From: Channallabes apus
Lineage: Eukaryota; Chordata; Actinopteri; Siluriformes; Clariidae
Direction of reading: 5' to 3'
Assembly: GCA_030522415.1 (NCBI GenBank)
Contig: CM060113.1
Location: 3,084,967-3,148,966 of the forward strand
DNA length: 64,000 bases
Part shown: positions 24,526 through 33,560 of the stretch, in pieces
How the letters are laid out: each line of letters begins with the position of its first letter
Position numbering within the stretch: position 1 is the stretch's first letter
Notes under the pieces: model-generated
Database searches by the model: none
Told to the model about the DNA's origin: nothing
Seen by the model: only the letters and a program-made list of their open reading frames with translations
Made by a program: the position numbers and the translations under genes

Positions 24526-25546
24526 TCAATTCAATTTTTTCAATTCAATTTTATTTGTATAGCGCTTTTAACAATTGACATTGTCTCAAAGCAGCTTTAC
24601 ACAATCAAAAGAATTATTTACGTTTGTATGGAATGTGAATGTGTATGAATCAAAATGGTCAGATAGTCCCTGGTGAGCAAGCCCGAGGGCGACAGTGGCA
24701 AGGAAAAACTCCCTGAGATGGTAATAGGAAGAAACCTTGAGAGGAACCAGACTCAACAGGGAACCCATCCTCATCTGGGTGAAACAGATAGCAGGAAATG
24801 ATCTGCATTTATAGAGTGTGTTAGGTGGCAGGCAGGTCAGCTATAATAGTTGATCTTAATTGATGTTAAAATGGAGTCCAGTAGTTATTGGAGACTCAGA
24901 TAGACTTGTAGAAAGTTCCAGTCCTGAACTATCGAATTGTCAAGTCCTCAGAGAAACAGCTGACAACACCAGTCGAGGCCAGAACCGTCTTCTAAGTAGA
25001 TATAATCATCCCCAGACACCAGACGCATCCCAAAGAGACACACGGGGCATCCATGCGACAAGACCTCCAGCCAGAAGCGGGGCACCAGGATGGGTCAGAC
25101 AGGTCCGGAGGGCAGAGGGAGTCTGGATCACTGGCAGCTCAGGAATGACATGTGTAGCTCGACAGAGAGAGAGAGAGAGAAAGAGTGAAAGGGGGAGACA
25201 GGGGGAGAGAGGAAAGAGAAAGAGGGGGAGGAAGAGAAGAAGAAGAGAGATGGCAGGTAGGTCTGGTCACAGTCACATAATGTATAATGTGAATGTATAT
25301 TTACTGTAGAGTGCAAACAGGGACTCCGGCAGGACTAACTATGACAGCATAACTAAAAGGGAGAGCCAGAAGGAAACACAAACATGAGGGGGAACTGAGA
25401 TGTAAAGCAAACAATCACCTCACCGTCAACAAACCTGAGTGATCAAATGAGACTGAGGAAGACAGCATCTAAACATACCAGTTCACCATAATACTCTACG
25501 TCCATGAGTCCCCCAGATCTGCTCCTTTACCTTATGGCAAATCTAT
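24526..25546 (-). other. 3'UTR of the L2-like LINE
   Basis: About 1 kb of non-coding sequence ending in the element's conserved tail (minus strand: AAAGCTGCTTTGAGACAATG, then CGCTATACAAATAAAATTG). Includes a GA-rich tract at 25160-25250. Related tails at 35560-35995 and 57258-57400 show the same family has other truncated copies nearby. Confidence 0.75.
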
Positions 25547-27430
25547 TTATAAAAATGCTTGGCTAAATAAATAGGTTTTTAGCCTAGACTTAAACACTGA
25601 GACTGTGTCTGAGTCCCGAACACTATTTGGAAGACTATTCCATAATTTTGGGGCTTTGTAAGAAAAAGCTCTGCCCCCAGCTGTAGTTTTCATAATACGC
25701 GGTACTGACAAGCAGCCTGCATCCTTTGATGGAAGTACGCGTGGCGGATCGTAAGACACTAGCAGTTCGCTCAGATACTGCGGCGCAAGACCATTTAATG
25801 CCTTATATGTCAAGAGTAGTATTTTAAAATCAATGCGAAATTTCACGGGGAGCCAATGTAGTGAAGATAGGATAGGGGTGATGTGCTCATATCTTCTGGT
25901 TCTAGTGAGGACTCTCGCTGCTGCATTCTGGACTAGCTGAAGCTTGTTTATGCACCTAACTGAACAACCAGACAGTAAGGCATTACAACAGTCCAACCTA
26001 GAAGTGATAAAAGCATGAACTAGTTTTTCTGCATCGTTTAACGACAATATATTTCTTATCTTGGCAATATTTCTGAGGTGAAAGAATGCTATCCTGGTGA
26101 TATTATCTACATGAGCTTCAAATGAAAGGCTGGAATCTATAATCACACCGAGGTCTTTTGCTGTTGCACTTGATGGAACAGAAAGGCCATCTAAAGTTAC
26201 GGTGTGATCTAAGATTTTACTCCTGTATGCGGTCCTATGACTAGAACTTCTGTCTTATCCTTAAGCAGAAGGAAGTTAATTAGCATCCAATTTCTTATGT
26301 CCTGCACACATTGCTCAAGATGGTTTTTCTTATCAGGTTTTGTTGAGACGTATAGCTGTGTGTCGTCAGCATAACAATGAAAACTAATACCATGCTTACG
26401 GATTATGTTGCCCAGAGGAAGCATGTAAAGGGAAAAAAGCAGTGGGCCTAAAACTGAACCCTGCGGAACGCCAACCTCCACTAGAGAACATGCAGAATAA
26501 TCACCATTTAAGTCTACATACTGATAACGATTGGTCAAATAGGATCTGACCCAGGAGAGGGCTGTACCCTTAATTCCTACTACATTTTCTAATCTGTGAA
26601 GAAGAATAGCATGATCAATAGTGTCAAAAGCTGCACTGAGGTCGAGTAATACAAGCATAGTTACACAACCCTGATCAGAGGCCAGTAGGAGGTCATTTAC
26701 TACTTTAACGAGTGCTGTTTCTGTGCTGTGATGAGGCATAAATCCTGACTGATACAGTTCATGTATGCCATTTCTATGTAGATATGAGTATAGCTGCTTT
26801 GCTACTATCTTTTCCAGAATCTTAGAGATAAAGGGGAGGTTTGATATTGGCCTGTAATTAGACAGCTGACAGGGGTCGAGGTCAGGTTTCTTAATTATAG
26901 GTTTGATAACTGCTAATTTAAAAGATTTTGGAACATAACCAATGCTGAGTTAGGAATTAATTATTCTCAACAGCGGTTCTGTTATTACTGGTACTGTCTG
27001 TTTAAGAAAATGTGTCGGTATAGGATCTAATATACAGGTTGATGAATTTGCAGAAGAGATGAGTGAAATTAGTTCATTCTCTTCAAGAGAAGTAAAGTAT
27101 TCTAGGTTTGAATCTGACATGGCTAGGTTAACATCTGTATCAATTACATTGTTCGGTTTCAAAGCCTCAATTTTATGCCTGATATTTACAATTTTATTAT
27201 TAAAAAAGTTCATGAAGTCCTCACTATTGCATGATGTTGTTGTGGAGATTTCTGTAGTGGTCTTATTTCTGGTTAATTTGGCTACGGTATTAAATAAAAA
27301 TCTAGGATTATTTTTATTTTCTTCTATAAGAGTGGAGAGATACGTTGATCTAGCTACACTAAGAGCTTTCCTATAGTTCAGGATGCTCTCTTTCCATGCT
27401 ATTTGAAATACTAACAATTTAGTTTGACGC
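25547..27430 (-). pseudogene. L2-like ORF2: reverse transcriptase part
   Basis: Continues the ORF2 frame on the far side of the LTR insertion. Visible RT blocks: a fingers region (27.0-26.75 kb), [15 protein letters not shown] (motif A, catalytic Asp), [17 protein letters not shown] (motif B), [10 protein letters not shown] (motif C, catalytic YADD), and a C-terminal region with SLHWLPVKFRIDFKILLLTY. Two lesions are visible: a nonsense TAA at about 26949-26951 upstream of the palm, and a one-base loss near 26214 that shifts the frame after the thumb. Otherwise the frame is open, so the element died recently. In life the protein primes reverse transcription on nicked target DNA in the nucleus. 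Confidence 0.85.
27426..27430. repeat. Left 5-bp target duplication of the LTR element
   Basis: GACGC immediately precedes the 5' LTR and is repeated at 29623-29627 after the 3' LTR. Five bases is usual for Ty3/gypsy integrases. Confidence 0.9.
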
Positions 27431-27595
27431 TGTAACGGTTAACCCCTAGAGGGCGCCTAATGCCCGTGTATGTTTTTGAGTTGTAGTTTTGTTTAGTTCT
27501 AGTTTCACTTCATTTCCCAGTTTGCACCTCGGTCAGGTGACGTAGAAGCTCACCTGAACCGAGGGAAGTTAATTTGATGTTTGTTTATGTTTAAT

Positions 27596-27603
27596 TATAA
27601 ATA
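27596..27603 (+). promoter_or_regulatory. LTR TATA box
   Basis: TATAAATA in the 5' LTR (same in the 3' LTR at 29431-29438). Counting about 31 bases from its first T puts the RNA start at GTCTAGCAA (27627). Confidence 0.7.
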
Positions 27604-27689
27604 GCCTGGCTGGACTCCAGTGAGGCGTCTAGCAACTGTTCAGTTACGTTTAGTTTGTGTTGGAGTGATCCTGGTTTTTGTTTTTGGAA

Positions 27690-27695
27690 AATAAA
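27690..27695 (+). terminator. LTR polyadenylation signal
   Basis: AATAAA 63 bases after the predicted RNA start. The 3' LTR counterpart at 29525-29530 would end the genomic transcript. Confidence 0.65.
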
Positions 27696-27735
27696 AGGGA
27701 CTTTGTGAAACCGTCAGCTCGCCTCATCCGCATTC

Positions 27736-29277
27736 ATGCCGCGCACACACACCCGACGCAAACACGGTAAGGGGAAGAAACGTGACAGATTGCTAGACCT
27801 AAAAAGTGGCATGGCGGAGGTTTTTCCCCTGAACAATTTTTGGGGGGGCGCTGGTACGATCTCGCCCGAGCTGGCGGAAAGGCGGAAGGACAGCGAGGAA
27901 GAGATGTTTTGCGGCTGGATTTACAGCGGGCTGGAAGACGACGAGGAGGAGATGTATCGCAGCTGGGAATACAGCTTGCTGATGGAGCAGGAGGGGCTGC
28001 TGGAGGACAGCGAGGAGCACGGCGAGATTGAGTTCTGGCAGAGCCGGGATAATTCCAGGTACGCCGAGGAGGCAGGGATGGAGGAGGTGAACGTGACGGA
28101 GAGTGAGAGGATGGCGGGACATGGCTGGAAAGGCAGCGGGTTCGCCGTCCGGCGCACGCCCTGGAGGGGTGTGACAGCCGAGGGAGAGACGGGAGAGTGC
28201 TACAGGCAGTGGGCGGAAGACAACGAGGAGCGCATCGGAGACCTGCGGGAGCAGGTGGTGCGGCTCCAACAGTTGCTCGTCCAGGTTCGGGAGAGCCAGG
28301 CTGTAGTCCCGGAGGTCCTCCCTCTCGCGGACCCGGACGACATGCTCCCCATTCCGCCACTGCCTGGGATCGGTGCAGAGAATTACGCGCCGCAGCGGGA
28401 AAGCGTCAGTCTTCCGACTCCTCCAGACTTCGAGGACGGCGCGCTAGCGTGTCAGCAGCAGCTGTCCGACGCACCCGTTCTACCGCCGCCTCCAGACTTC
28501 GAGGACAGCGTGCTAGCGTGTCAGCAGCAGCTGTCCGACGCACCCGTTCTGCCGCCACCTCTCGGCTTCGAGGACAGCGCGCTAGCGTGTCAGCAGCAGC
28601 TGTCCGAAGCACCCGTTCTACCACCGCCTGCAGACTTCGAGGACAGCGAGCCAGTGTGTGAGCAGCCGCTGTACGACGCACCTGTTCTGCCGCCGCCTTT
28701 CGGCTTCGAGGACAGCGAGCCAGCGTGTCAGCAGCCGCTGTACGACGCACCTGTTCTGCCGCCGCCTTTCGGCTTCGAGGACAGCGAGCCAGCGTGTGAG
28801 CAGCCGCTGTACGACGCACCTGTTCTGCCGCCGCCTTTCGGCTTCGAGGACAGCGAGCCAGCGTGTGAGCAGCCGCTGTACGACGCACCTGTGCTGCCGC
28901 CACCTTTCGCCTTTGAGGACGACGTAGAGCCGTCGTCAAGCGTCGTGCACGCTCCAGAGCCGTCGTCGAGCGTCGAACCAGCTCTGCAGCCGCCGAGCAC
29001 GTCTCCAGCGCGTCGGCAGCCGCCGAACACGTCTCCAGCGCGTCGGCAGCCGCCGAGCACGTCTCCAGCGCGTCGGCAGCCGCCGAGCACGTCTCCAGCG
29101 CGTCGGCAGCCGCCGAGCACGTCTCCAGCGCGTCGGCAGCCGCCGAGCACGTCTCCAGCCCCATCACCCAGCCTCCTGGACAGGAGGCGTAAGGTAGAAC
29201 ATTGGGTTGGGTGTCCGGGGCCTCCGGTGATGCTCCGGGAGGAGCATTTTTTGGAGGGGGGGTTATGTAACGGTTAA
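27736..29277 (+). CDS. 513-codon proline-rich repeat ORF of the LTR element
   Basis: Unrecognised protein. It opens at an ATG inside the 5' LTR, but a second ATG at 27811 (residue 26) has the stronger context (GGCATGG) and is just inside the internal region; either may be used. Residues 7-18 are very basic. Residues 42-125 are acidic and aromatic. About 164-187 is a short leucine-rich coiled coil (LREQVVRLQQLL). From 228 there are seven full 23-residue repeats (FEDSEPACEQPLYDAPVLPP type) plus a partial one, then six 10-residue repeats QPPSTSPARR (about 418-477). It ends in the first bases of the 3' LTR. There is no CCHC knuckle, protease or RT. It could be a Gag-like structural protein, but no homology is seen. 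The DNA is GC-rich and unlike its surroundings. Confidence 0.75.
   Translation: MPRTHTRRKHGKGKKRDRLLDLKSGMAEVFPLNNFWGGAGTISPELAERRKDSEEEMFCGWIYSGLEDDEEEMYRSWEYSLLMEQEGLLEDSEEHGEIEFWQSRDNSRYAEEAGMEEVNVTESERMAGHGWKGSGFAVRRTPWRGVTAEGETGECYRQWAEDNEERIGDLREQVVRLQQLLVQVRESQAVVPEVLPLADPDDMLPIPPLPGIGAENYAPQRESVSLPTPPDFEDGALACQQQLSDAPVLPPPPDFEDSVLACQQQLSDAPVLPPPLGFEDSALACQQQLSEAPVLPPPADFEDSEPVCEQPLYDAPVLPPPFGFEDSEPACQQPLYDAPVLPPPFGFEDSEPACEQPLYDAPVLPPPFGFEDSEPACEQPLYDAPVLPPPFAFEDDVEPSSSVVHAPEPSSSVEPALQPPSTSPARRQPPNTSPARRQPPSTSPARRQPPSTSPARRQPPSTSPARRQPPSTSPAPSPSLLDRRRKVEHWVGCPGPPVMLREEHFLEGGLCNG
27790..27798 (+). other. Putative self-priming primer-binding site
   Basis: TTGCTAGAC begins two bases after the LTR end (usual spacing for retroelement PBS). 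It is the exact reverse complement of GTCTAGCAA at 27627-27635, where the transcript is predicted to start. No match to a common tRNA 3' end (TGG...) is found directly after the LTR. Confidence 0.7.
29245..29265 (+). other. Polypurine-like tract
   Basis: A GGAGGGGGGG run ending three bases before the 3' LTR (29266), where plus-strand DNA synthesis would be primed. A T-run precedes it, as in many PPTs. Confidence 0.65.
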
Positions 29278-29622
29278 CCCCTAGAGGGCGCCTAACGCCC
29301 GTGTATGTTTTTGAGTTGTAGTTTTGTTTAGTTCTAGTTTCACTTCATTTCCCAGTTTGCACCTCGGTCAGGTGACGTAGAAGCTCACCTGAACCGAGGG
29401 AAGTTAATTTGATGTTTGTTTATGTTTAATTATAAATAGCCTGGCTGGACTCCAGTGAGGCGTCTAGCAACTGTTCAGTTACGTTTAGTTTGTGTTGGAG
29501 TGATCCTGGTTTTTGTTTTTGGAAAATAAAAGGGACTTTGTGAAACCGTCAGCTCGCCTCATCCGCATTCATGCCGCGCACACACACCCGACGCAAACAC
29601 GGTAAGGGGAAGAAACGTGACA
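29266..29622 (+). repeat. 3' LTR
   Basis: 357 bases. Identical to the 5' LTR by eye except one C/T position near its start. Followed by the duplicated GACGC at 29623-29627. Confidence 0.92.
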
Positions 29623-29627
29623 GACGC

Positions 29628-30796
29628 CATTTACGCTCAAATTTCCGAGCAGTCTGTTTTAAAGTGCGCGTGTGATCGTTATACCAGGGAGCGAGTTTCT
29701 TATCTCTAATAATTTTTCTTTTATGTCCTGGAGCTACATTATCTAAGGTACAACGAAGTGTCGACTCTAAATATTTAGTCGCCTGATCGAGTTCTGTGGG
29801 ATCAGACGGTGACCTAATCGAAGTTGGTAACTCTGGGAGATTACTGATAAAACTCTGTGTGGTAGTTGATGTGAATGTACGTTTAATACGGTAGCGCGGT
29901 GCTGTGCGTACATTATCACTGTGACACACTTGAATGGAGACAAGATAGTGATCTGAGATAATTTCAGACAGTGGAATTGTGAATACATTTCTTATACTTA
30001 ATCCGAAGAATATTATTAAGTCTAAAGTGTGACCTGCTTTATGAGTGGGTCCTACTACACACTGATTTACACCTACGGAGTCCAGTATGGATATAAATGC
30101 TGTTCTCAGAGGGTCTTCTGGATTCTCAAAATGAATGTTAAAATCTCCAGCAATTAACACTTTGTCTACAGAAACGACTAGATTTGAGATGAAATCTGCA
30201 AATTCACTAAGAAATTCAGAATACGGCCCTGGAGGTCTGTAAATTATAATTAGTGGAATCGACTGAGCTGACTTAATATACTTAAATACACTTATGTTAC
30301 TATAAAGAATTTCAAATGAGTTAAATTTGTGTCGGTGTTTTTGTACGATAGACAGATTATCATTATGAATAACTGCGACGCCTCCTCCTCTACCAGTTAA
30401 CCAAGGCTGGTGTATGTAGCTGTATCCAGGAGGACTAGCTTCATTTAGAGCTACATACTCATCCTGTTTAACCCATGTTTCAGTTAAACAGAGTATATCA
30501 AACGCCTGATCTGTGATAATTTCATTAACAATAACCGCTTTTGATGCGAGAGATCTAATATTTAACAATCCTAGCTTCAGATCAGAGGTGCCGGCTGTGC
30601 ATTCAGTGTGATCGGAGTTTGTGGCCTTTATGTTAATTAAATTATTGAAACAGACTTTCTGAGTCTTTCTACATTTTTGCTTAGATCGGGGAACAGACAC
30701 AGTCTCAATAAGGTGAACCCTGAGTGACGACTCTATGCAGCTAGCAGACGGTTGGTTTAGCCTGTCTGTCTGCTCCCTGGCCTGGGCTCTGGATTG
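29628..30796 (-). pseudogene. L2-like ORF2: APE endonuclease part
   Basis: Apurinic-type endonuclease that nicks target DNA. Motifs in order: LGLLNIRSLASKA (N-terminal Asn), ILCLTETWV (Glu), TGRGGGVAVIH, VLIAGDFNIHF (Asp/Asn), PTHKAGHTLDLI, and EIISDHYLVS (catalytic SDH). The frame is open from the ORF1 stop codon at 30797-30799 down to the LTR junction. No ATG precedes the endonuclease motifs, so translation must enter from ORF1 or use a non-AUG start. Interrupted at 29627 by the LTR element. Confidence 0.85.
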
Positions 30797-31187
30797 TCAC
30801 CGATTAACTAGACCTCTACTGAGACTATGAGCTATACTGCAGGAAATGAGAGCAGCACCTTCCCGAGTGGGATGGACACCGTCCCGCCCTAACAGGCCAG
30901 CTTTGCCCTCAAAGGTCTTCCAATTATCTATGAAGCCCACATTATTTTCGGAGCACCACCTGGACATCCAGCGGTTCAGCGACCATAACCTGCTGTAAGC
31001 TATGTCGCCACGTCTCATTGGGATGGGACCAGAGCATACTACTTCATCGGACATCGCCTTCGCTAATTTAAACACCTCTGTAAAGTTACTCTTACTAACC
31101 TCTGACTGACGAAGGCGTATATCATTAGCTCCAGCATGTACCACTATCTTAGAGAACCTGTGCTGTCCTAGAGCCCTAAGATTACCA
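30797..31187 (-). pseudogene. L2-like ORF1: SGNH esterase C-terminal part
   Basis: Carries the later blocks of an SGNH/GDSL hydrolase: KIVVHAGANDIRLRQSE (block III, G-x-N-D) and GRDGVHPTREGAAL (block V, D-x-x-H catalytic pair). Block I with the nucleophilic Ser is missing because the element is truncated at the (GAT)8 border, and the serine run in the translation comes from that repeat. Esterase-type ORF1 proteins are known from CR1/L2-group LINEs and are thought to help RNP formation or membrane/lipid contact. It ends in TGA followed directly and in frame by ORF2. Confidence 0.8.
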
Positions 31188-31211
31188 GATGATGATGATG
31201 ATGATGATGAT
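31188..31211. repeat. (GAT)8, right target duplication of the LINE
   Basis: Eight GAT units at the LINE 5' junction, equal in length to 24502-24525. Confidence 0.75.
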
Positions 31212-32099
31212 GCCAAACACCTTCGTACCTTTCTATGAAATTATCACCTTCATTTTTTTCCCCCTTTTAACACGATGCTTATACATTAGGTTAAATTTCA
31301 AACACGATTACAACAACAGACTTTAACAGGATCTCACTCCCAGGCTGTCCTCTCTCCTTCTGTTAGGTGTGATGCTTGTACAGATAATGTGCCCAAAAAT
31401 TATTCATCATCTCTCACTCTCTCTCTCTTTGAATACATATATAGATACAACAGTTTATAAACATAAATGTGATTTTAACAAGCTGACATTAAACGGATGG
31501 ATGCTATCTATCTATCTATCTGTCTGTCATCACACAGATATGTCCTGTTAATAAGTATGTACTTGAAATGTGTCAAAAGCTTGTTACTCTAACACAGATC
31601 CAGAGGAAGGTGTTAGAAATTGTGACGGAACAGGAGGTATTTCAGTTGCACAAACTGGTAAACAGTTCAAGTGTCCTCAAACGCAAGTTCAAAACCGAAG
31701 ACTGTAGCAGAGTGCACTCTGGGTGACAATATACCGCACAACACAGCGCATTTACATGCACTTTCTCCTCCGCTAACTCTCGCAGGTCTCGTTCAGACCT
31801 GGTATTAACATCCGTCTTTGGTGTTGCATGGTATTTAATGTGTCTTGAATGGATAATATAGCTGATTAATTGGGCAATAGTGTGCATTTCCAATGTTATA
31901 TTCACACGGCAAGCTGGGGGATGCCACAGGACATCACTGCACCAGAGACGCATATTATAGTTCTGGAAATTCCACTGTTTATCACAAGAGATGTTATAGG
32001 AAAACAAACAATAGACAATAGGCATAAATAGACATTACATACCCCTAACAAAAATGGCCACCTTACTTCTACCACTACACTTTATGAATATTTCCTACT
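31212..32099. other. No gene seen
   Basis: Single-copy looking sequence; a (CTAT)n-like patch at 31505-31525 and CTCTCT at 31405-31425. Confidence 0.4.
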
Positions 32100-32790
32100 A
32101 TAATGCGCTCTATTTTTCTGTGAAAGCCTTCCATTAGATGTTCGAGTGTGGCTGTGGGAATTTGTGTTTGTTCAGCTACAAGAGCATCATTGAGCTCAGG
32201 CGCTGTTGTTGGAATGTTGTGAAGCCTCCAGTTTCACTTCATCCCAAAGGATGAGTGCATTCAGGACACTCAAGTTCTTCCACTCCAACACACAGCTCTG
32301 TGGATCTCACACGGGCATCGTCATGCTGGATAAGTGTTAGTTCTAGTAACAGTAATGCTGCAGCACACAAACTATGTAATGTTCTGTACAATTGTCAAGT
32401 TCCAGTTATATGGAAACAGTTTGGAGAAGAAATATTTTTGCCTGGGCGGCACGGTGGCTTAGTGGTTAGCATCGTCGCCGTGCACCTCCAGGGTTCAGTT
32501 TGATTCGGGTCTGCGTGTCTGGGATTTACTCCATGGTCTGGTTGAATCCTCCGATTACTGCGTATGTTTGGCTAATTGGCGTTCCCAAAGTGTGAGAATG
32601 AGCGTGTTAGTGTGTGTGTGCCCCCTACGATGAATTGGTAACCCTTCCAGGGCGTTTCCCACCTCGTGCCCTAAGTCTCCTGGGACCCTGCAACCCTGTA
32701 TACAGGATAAAGTGGTAAAGACAGTGAGTGAGTGAGTATATTTTGTTGCATTGGTGATGTATCCATATACTGTTGGCCATAGAGTGTATT
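32100..32790 (-). mobile_element. Tc1-like deletion derivative with SINE insert
   Basis: 32120-32345 is the antisense of a Tc1 transposase gene (TGAGCTCAGGCGCTG, CTCAAGTTCTTCCACTCC, GGCATCGTCATGCTGG). The right end 32765-32787 (ATACTGTTGGCCATAGAGTG) is its terminal repeat. Most of the coding region is deleted, and a SINE sits at 32444-32738. Same subfamily as 33190-33480 and 48826-49341. Confidence 0.65.
32444..32738 (+). mobile_element. DANA/mermaid-like SINE, diverged
   Basis: GGGCGGCACGGTGGCTTAGTGG head, CACCTCCAGGGTTCAGTTTGATTC, CTAATTGGCGTTCCC, AAGTCTCCTGGGA, and a (GTGA)n tail. More diverged than the copies at 1028 and 7424. Confidence 0.8.
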
Positions 32791-33189
32791 TAAAGTGTAT
32801 TTATTGATTTAGTATACTGTACCTAAAAAAGCATGAGTAAGGCAATAAATGGAGCCAAACCCCAAGCACAACCTACTGTAAGAAAATATACTAAATGCAA
32901 ATGATTTACGGCGTTCTACAAAGACTTCTGAAATACTGCCACTTCCTACAGAAACTGTCCACTTTAAACTGGATGGTGGACACTTTAGCACACAATGGAC
33001 AGCGAGAGAACACAGGAACACAGCAGGAAGACACCAAAGCAGAGTCACCAGAGTATAACGAACCTGGGACAACTAGCACTTAGACAGAAACACACCGAAC
33101 ATGAAAAAAGCGCTGCATGGATCATAACAGAGGTCAGAGTTCCAAAGAAGGTCAAAGCTTTCTTTCTGTACAAAGGTAATACGTGTAAT

Positions 33190-33560
33190 ACTGAAACAAC
33201 AAGCACCTCACACAGACTGTTGCCACACAATTGGTCCAGGCAACACCAGAGAAAACAGCCAAGCCATTATTCCTCCTCCACCAAACCTTACTGTTGGGAT
33301 TATGCATAAAGGCGGGCAACAATCTCCTGGCATCTGCCGAACCCGCTTCCTCCGTCAGACCGCCAGATGGTGAAGCGTGATTCATCGCTCCAGAGAACGT
33401 GTTTGCACTGATCGAGAGTCCAGTGGCGATGCGCTTTACGCCACTCCAGCTGACGATCAGAAATGCACATCTCTGTAAGGAATATTGCACCCGAGGACAG
33501 ACTTTTTGTTTGTTTGTTTGTATTTTTGTATGCGCTTACATGCTTTAGTGACACATGACG
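33190..33560 (-). pseudogene. Tc1-like transposase fragment (catalytic core)
   Basis: The minus-strand frame encodes KAHRHWTLDQCKHVLWSDES followed by RFTIWRSDG, the second-Asp region of a Tc1 DDE transposase. Downstream sequence (33190-33300) also follows the family but is frameshifted. No first Asp or final Glu block is intact. It may be a remnant of the same ancestral element as 32100-32790. Confidence 0.75.

Larger units (their letters stand above)
27431..27787 (+). repeat. 5' LTR
   Basis: Starts TGTAACGGTTAACCCC and ends GAAACGTGACA. Inside: a TATA box (27596-27603), predicted RNA start near 27627, AATAAA at 27690-27695, and an ATG at 27736 that opens the long ORF. Inferred layout: U3 27431-27626, R from 27627 to about 27710, U5 to 27787. 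Confidence 0.92.
27431..29622 (+). mobile_element. Non-autonomous self-primed LTR retrotransposon
   Basis: A complete element with 357-bp LTRs (TG...CA), a 5-bp duplication, a PBS-like site, a purine tract and one long ORF, but only about 1.48 kb between the LTRs. No protease DTG/DSG, RT YxDD, RNase H or integrase motif is visible, so enzymes must come in trans. LTR comparison by eye shows one difference (T at 27460, C at 29295), so the insertion is young. The putative PBS is complementary to the predicted transcript start, as in the self-primed Tf1/sushi group of Ty3/gypsy. It interrupts the L2-like ORF2 in frame-neutral fashion apart from the duplication. Confidence 0.88.
24526..31187 (-). 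mobile_element. L2-like LINE, 5'-truncated, carrying an LTR insertion
   Basis: Minus-strand non-LTR retrotransposon. From 5' to 3': the end of an esterase-type ORF1 (31187-30797), ORF2 with endonuclease (30796-29628), then reverse transcriptase (27430 to about 25547), a 1-kb 3'UTR and a 3' end of short ATTGAATTG-type repeats after GCGCTATACAAATAAA. Without the 2.2-kb LTR element the LINE is about 4.5 kb. The upstream part of ORF1 is missing, so it is 5'-truncated. ORF1 esterase, APE endonuclease and the microsatellite-like 3' tail place it in the CR1/L2 group. Confidence 0.9.

Noticed and set aside
24860..25309. 149-codon plus-strand ORF
   Set aside because: Lies antisense in the 3'UTR of the LINE and consists largely of a GA-rich tract.
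28406..29167. 253-codon and other antisense ORFs in the LTR element
   Set aside because: They are shadows of the repeat-rich sense ORF, produced by the 69- and 30-base periods and high GC.
27431..29622. Endogenous retrovirus
   Set aside because: No gag zinc knuckle, pol or env is visible, and the target duplication and priming signature fit a Ty3/gypsy-type non-autonomous element better.
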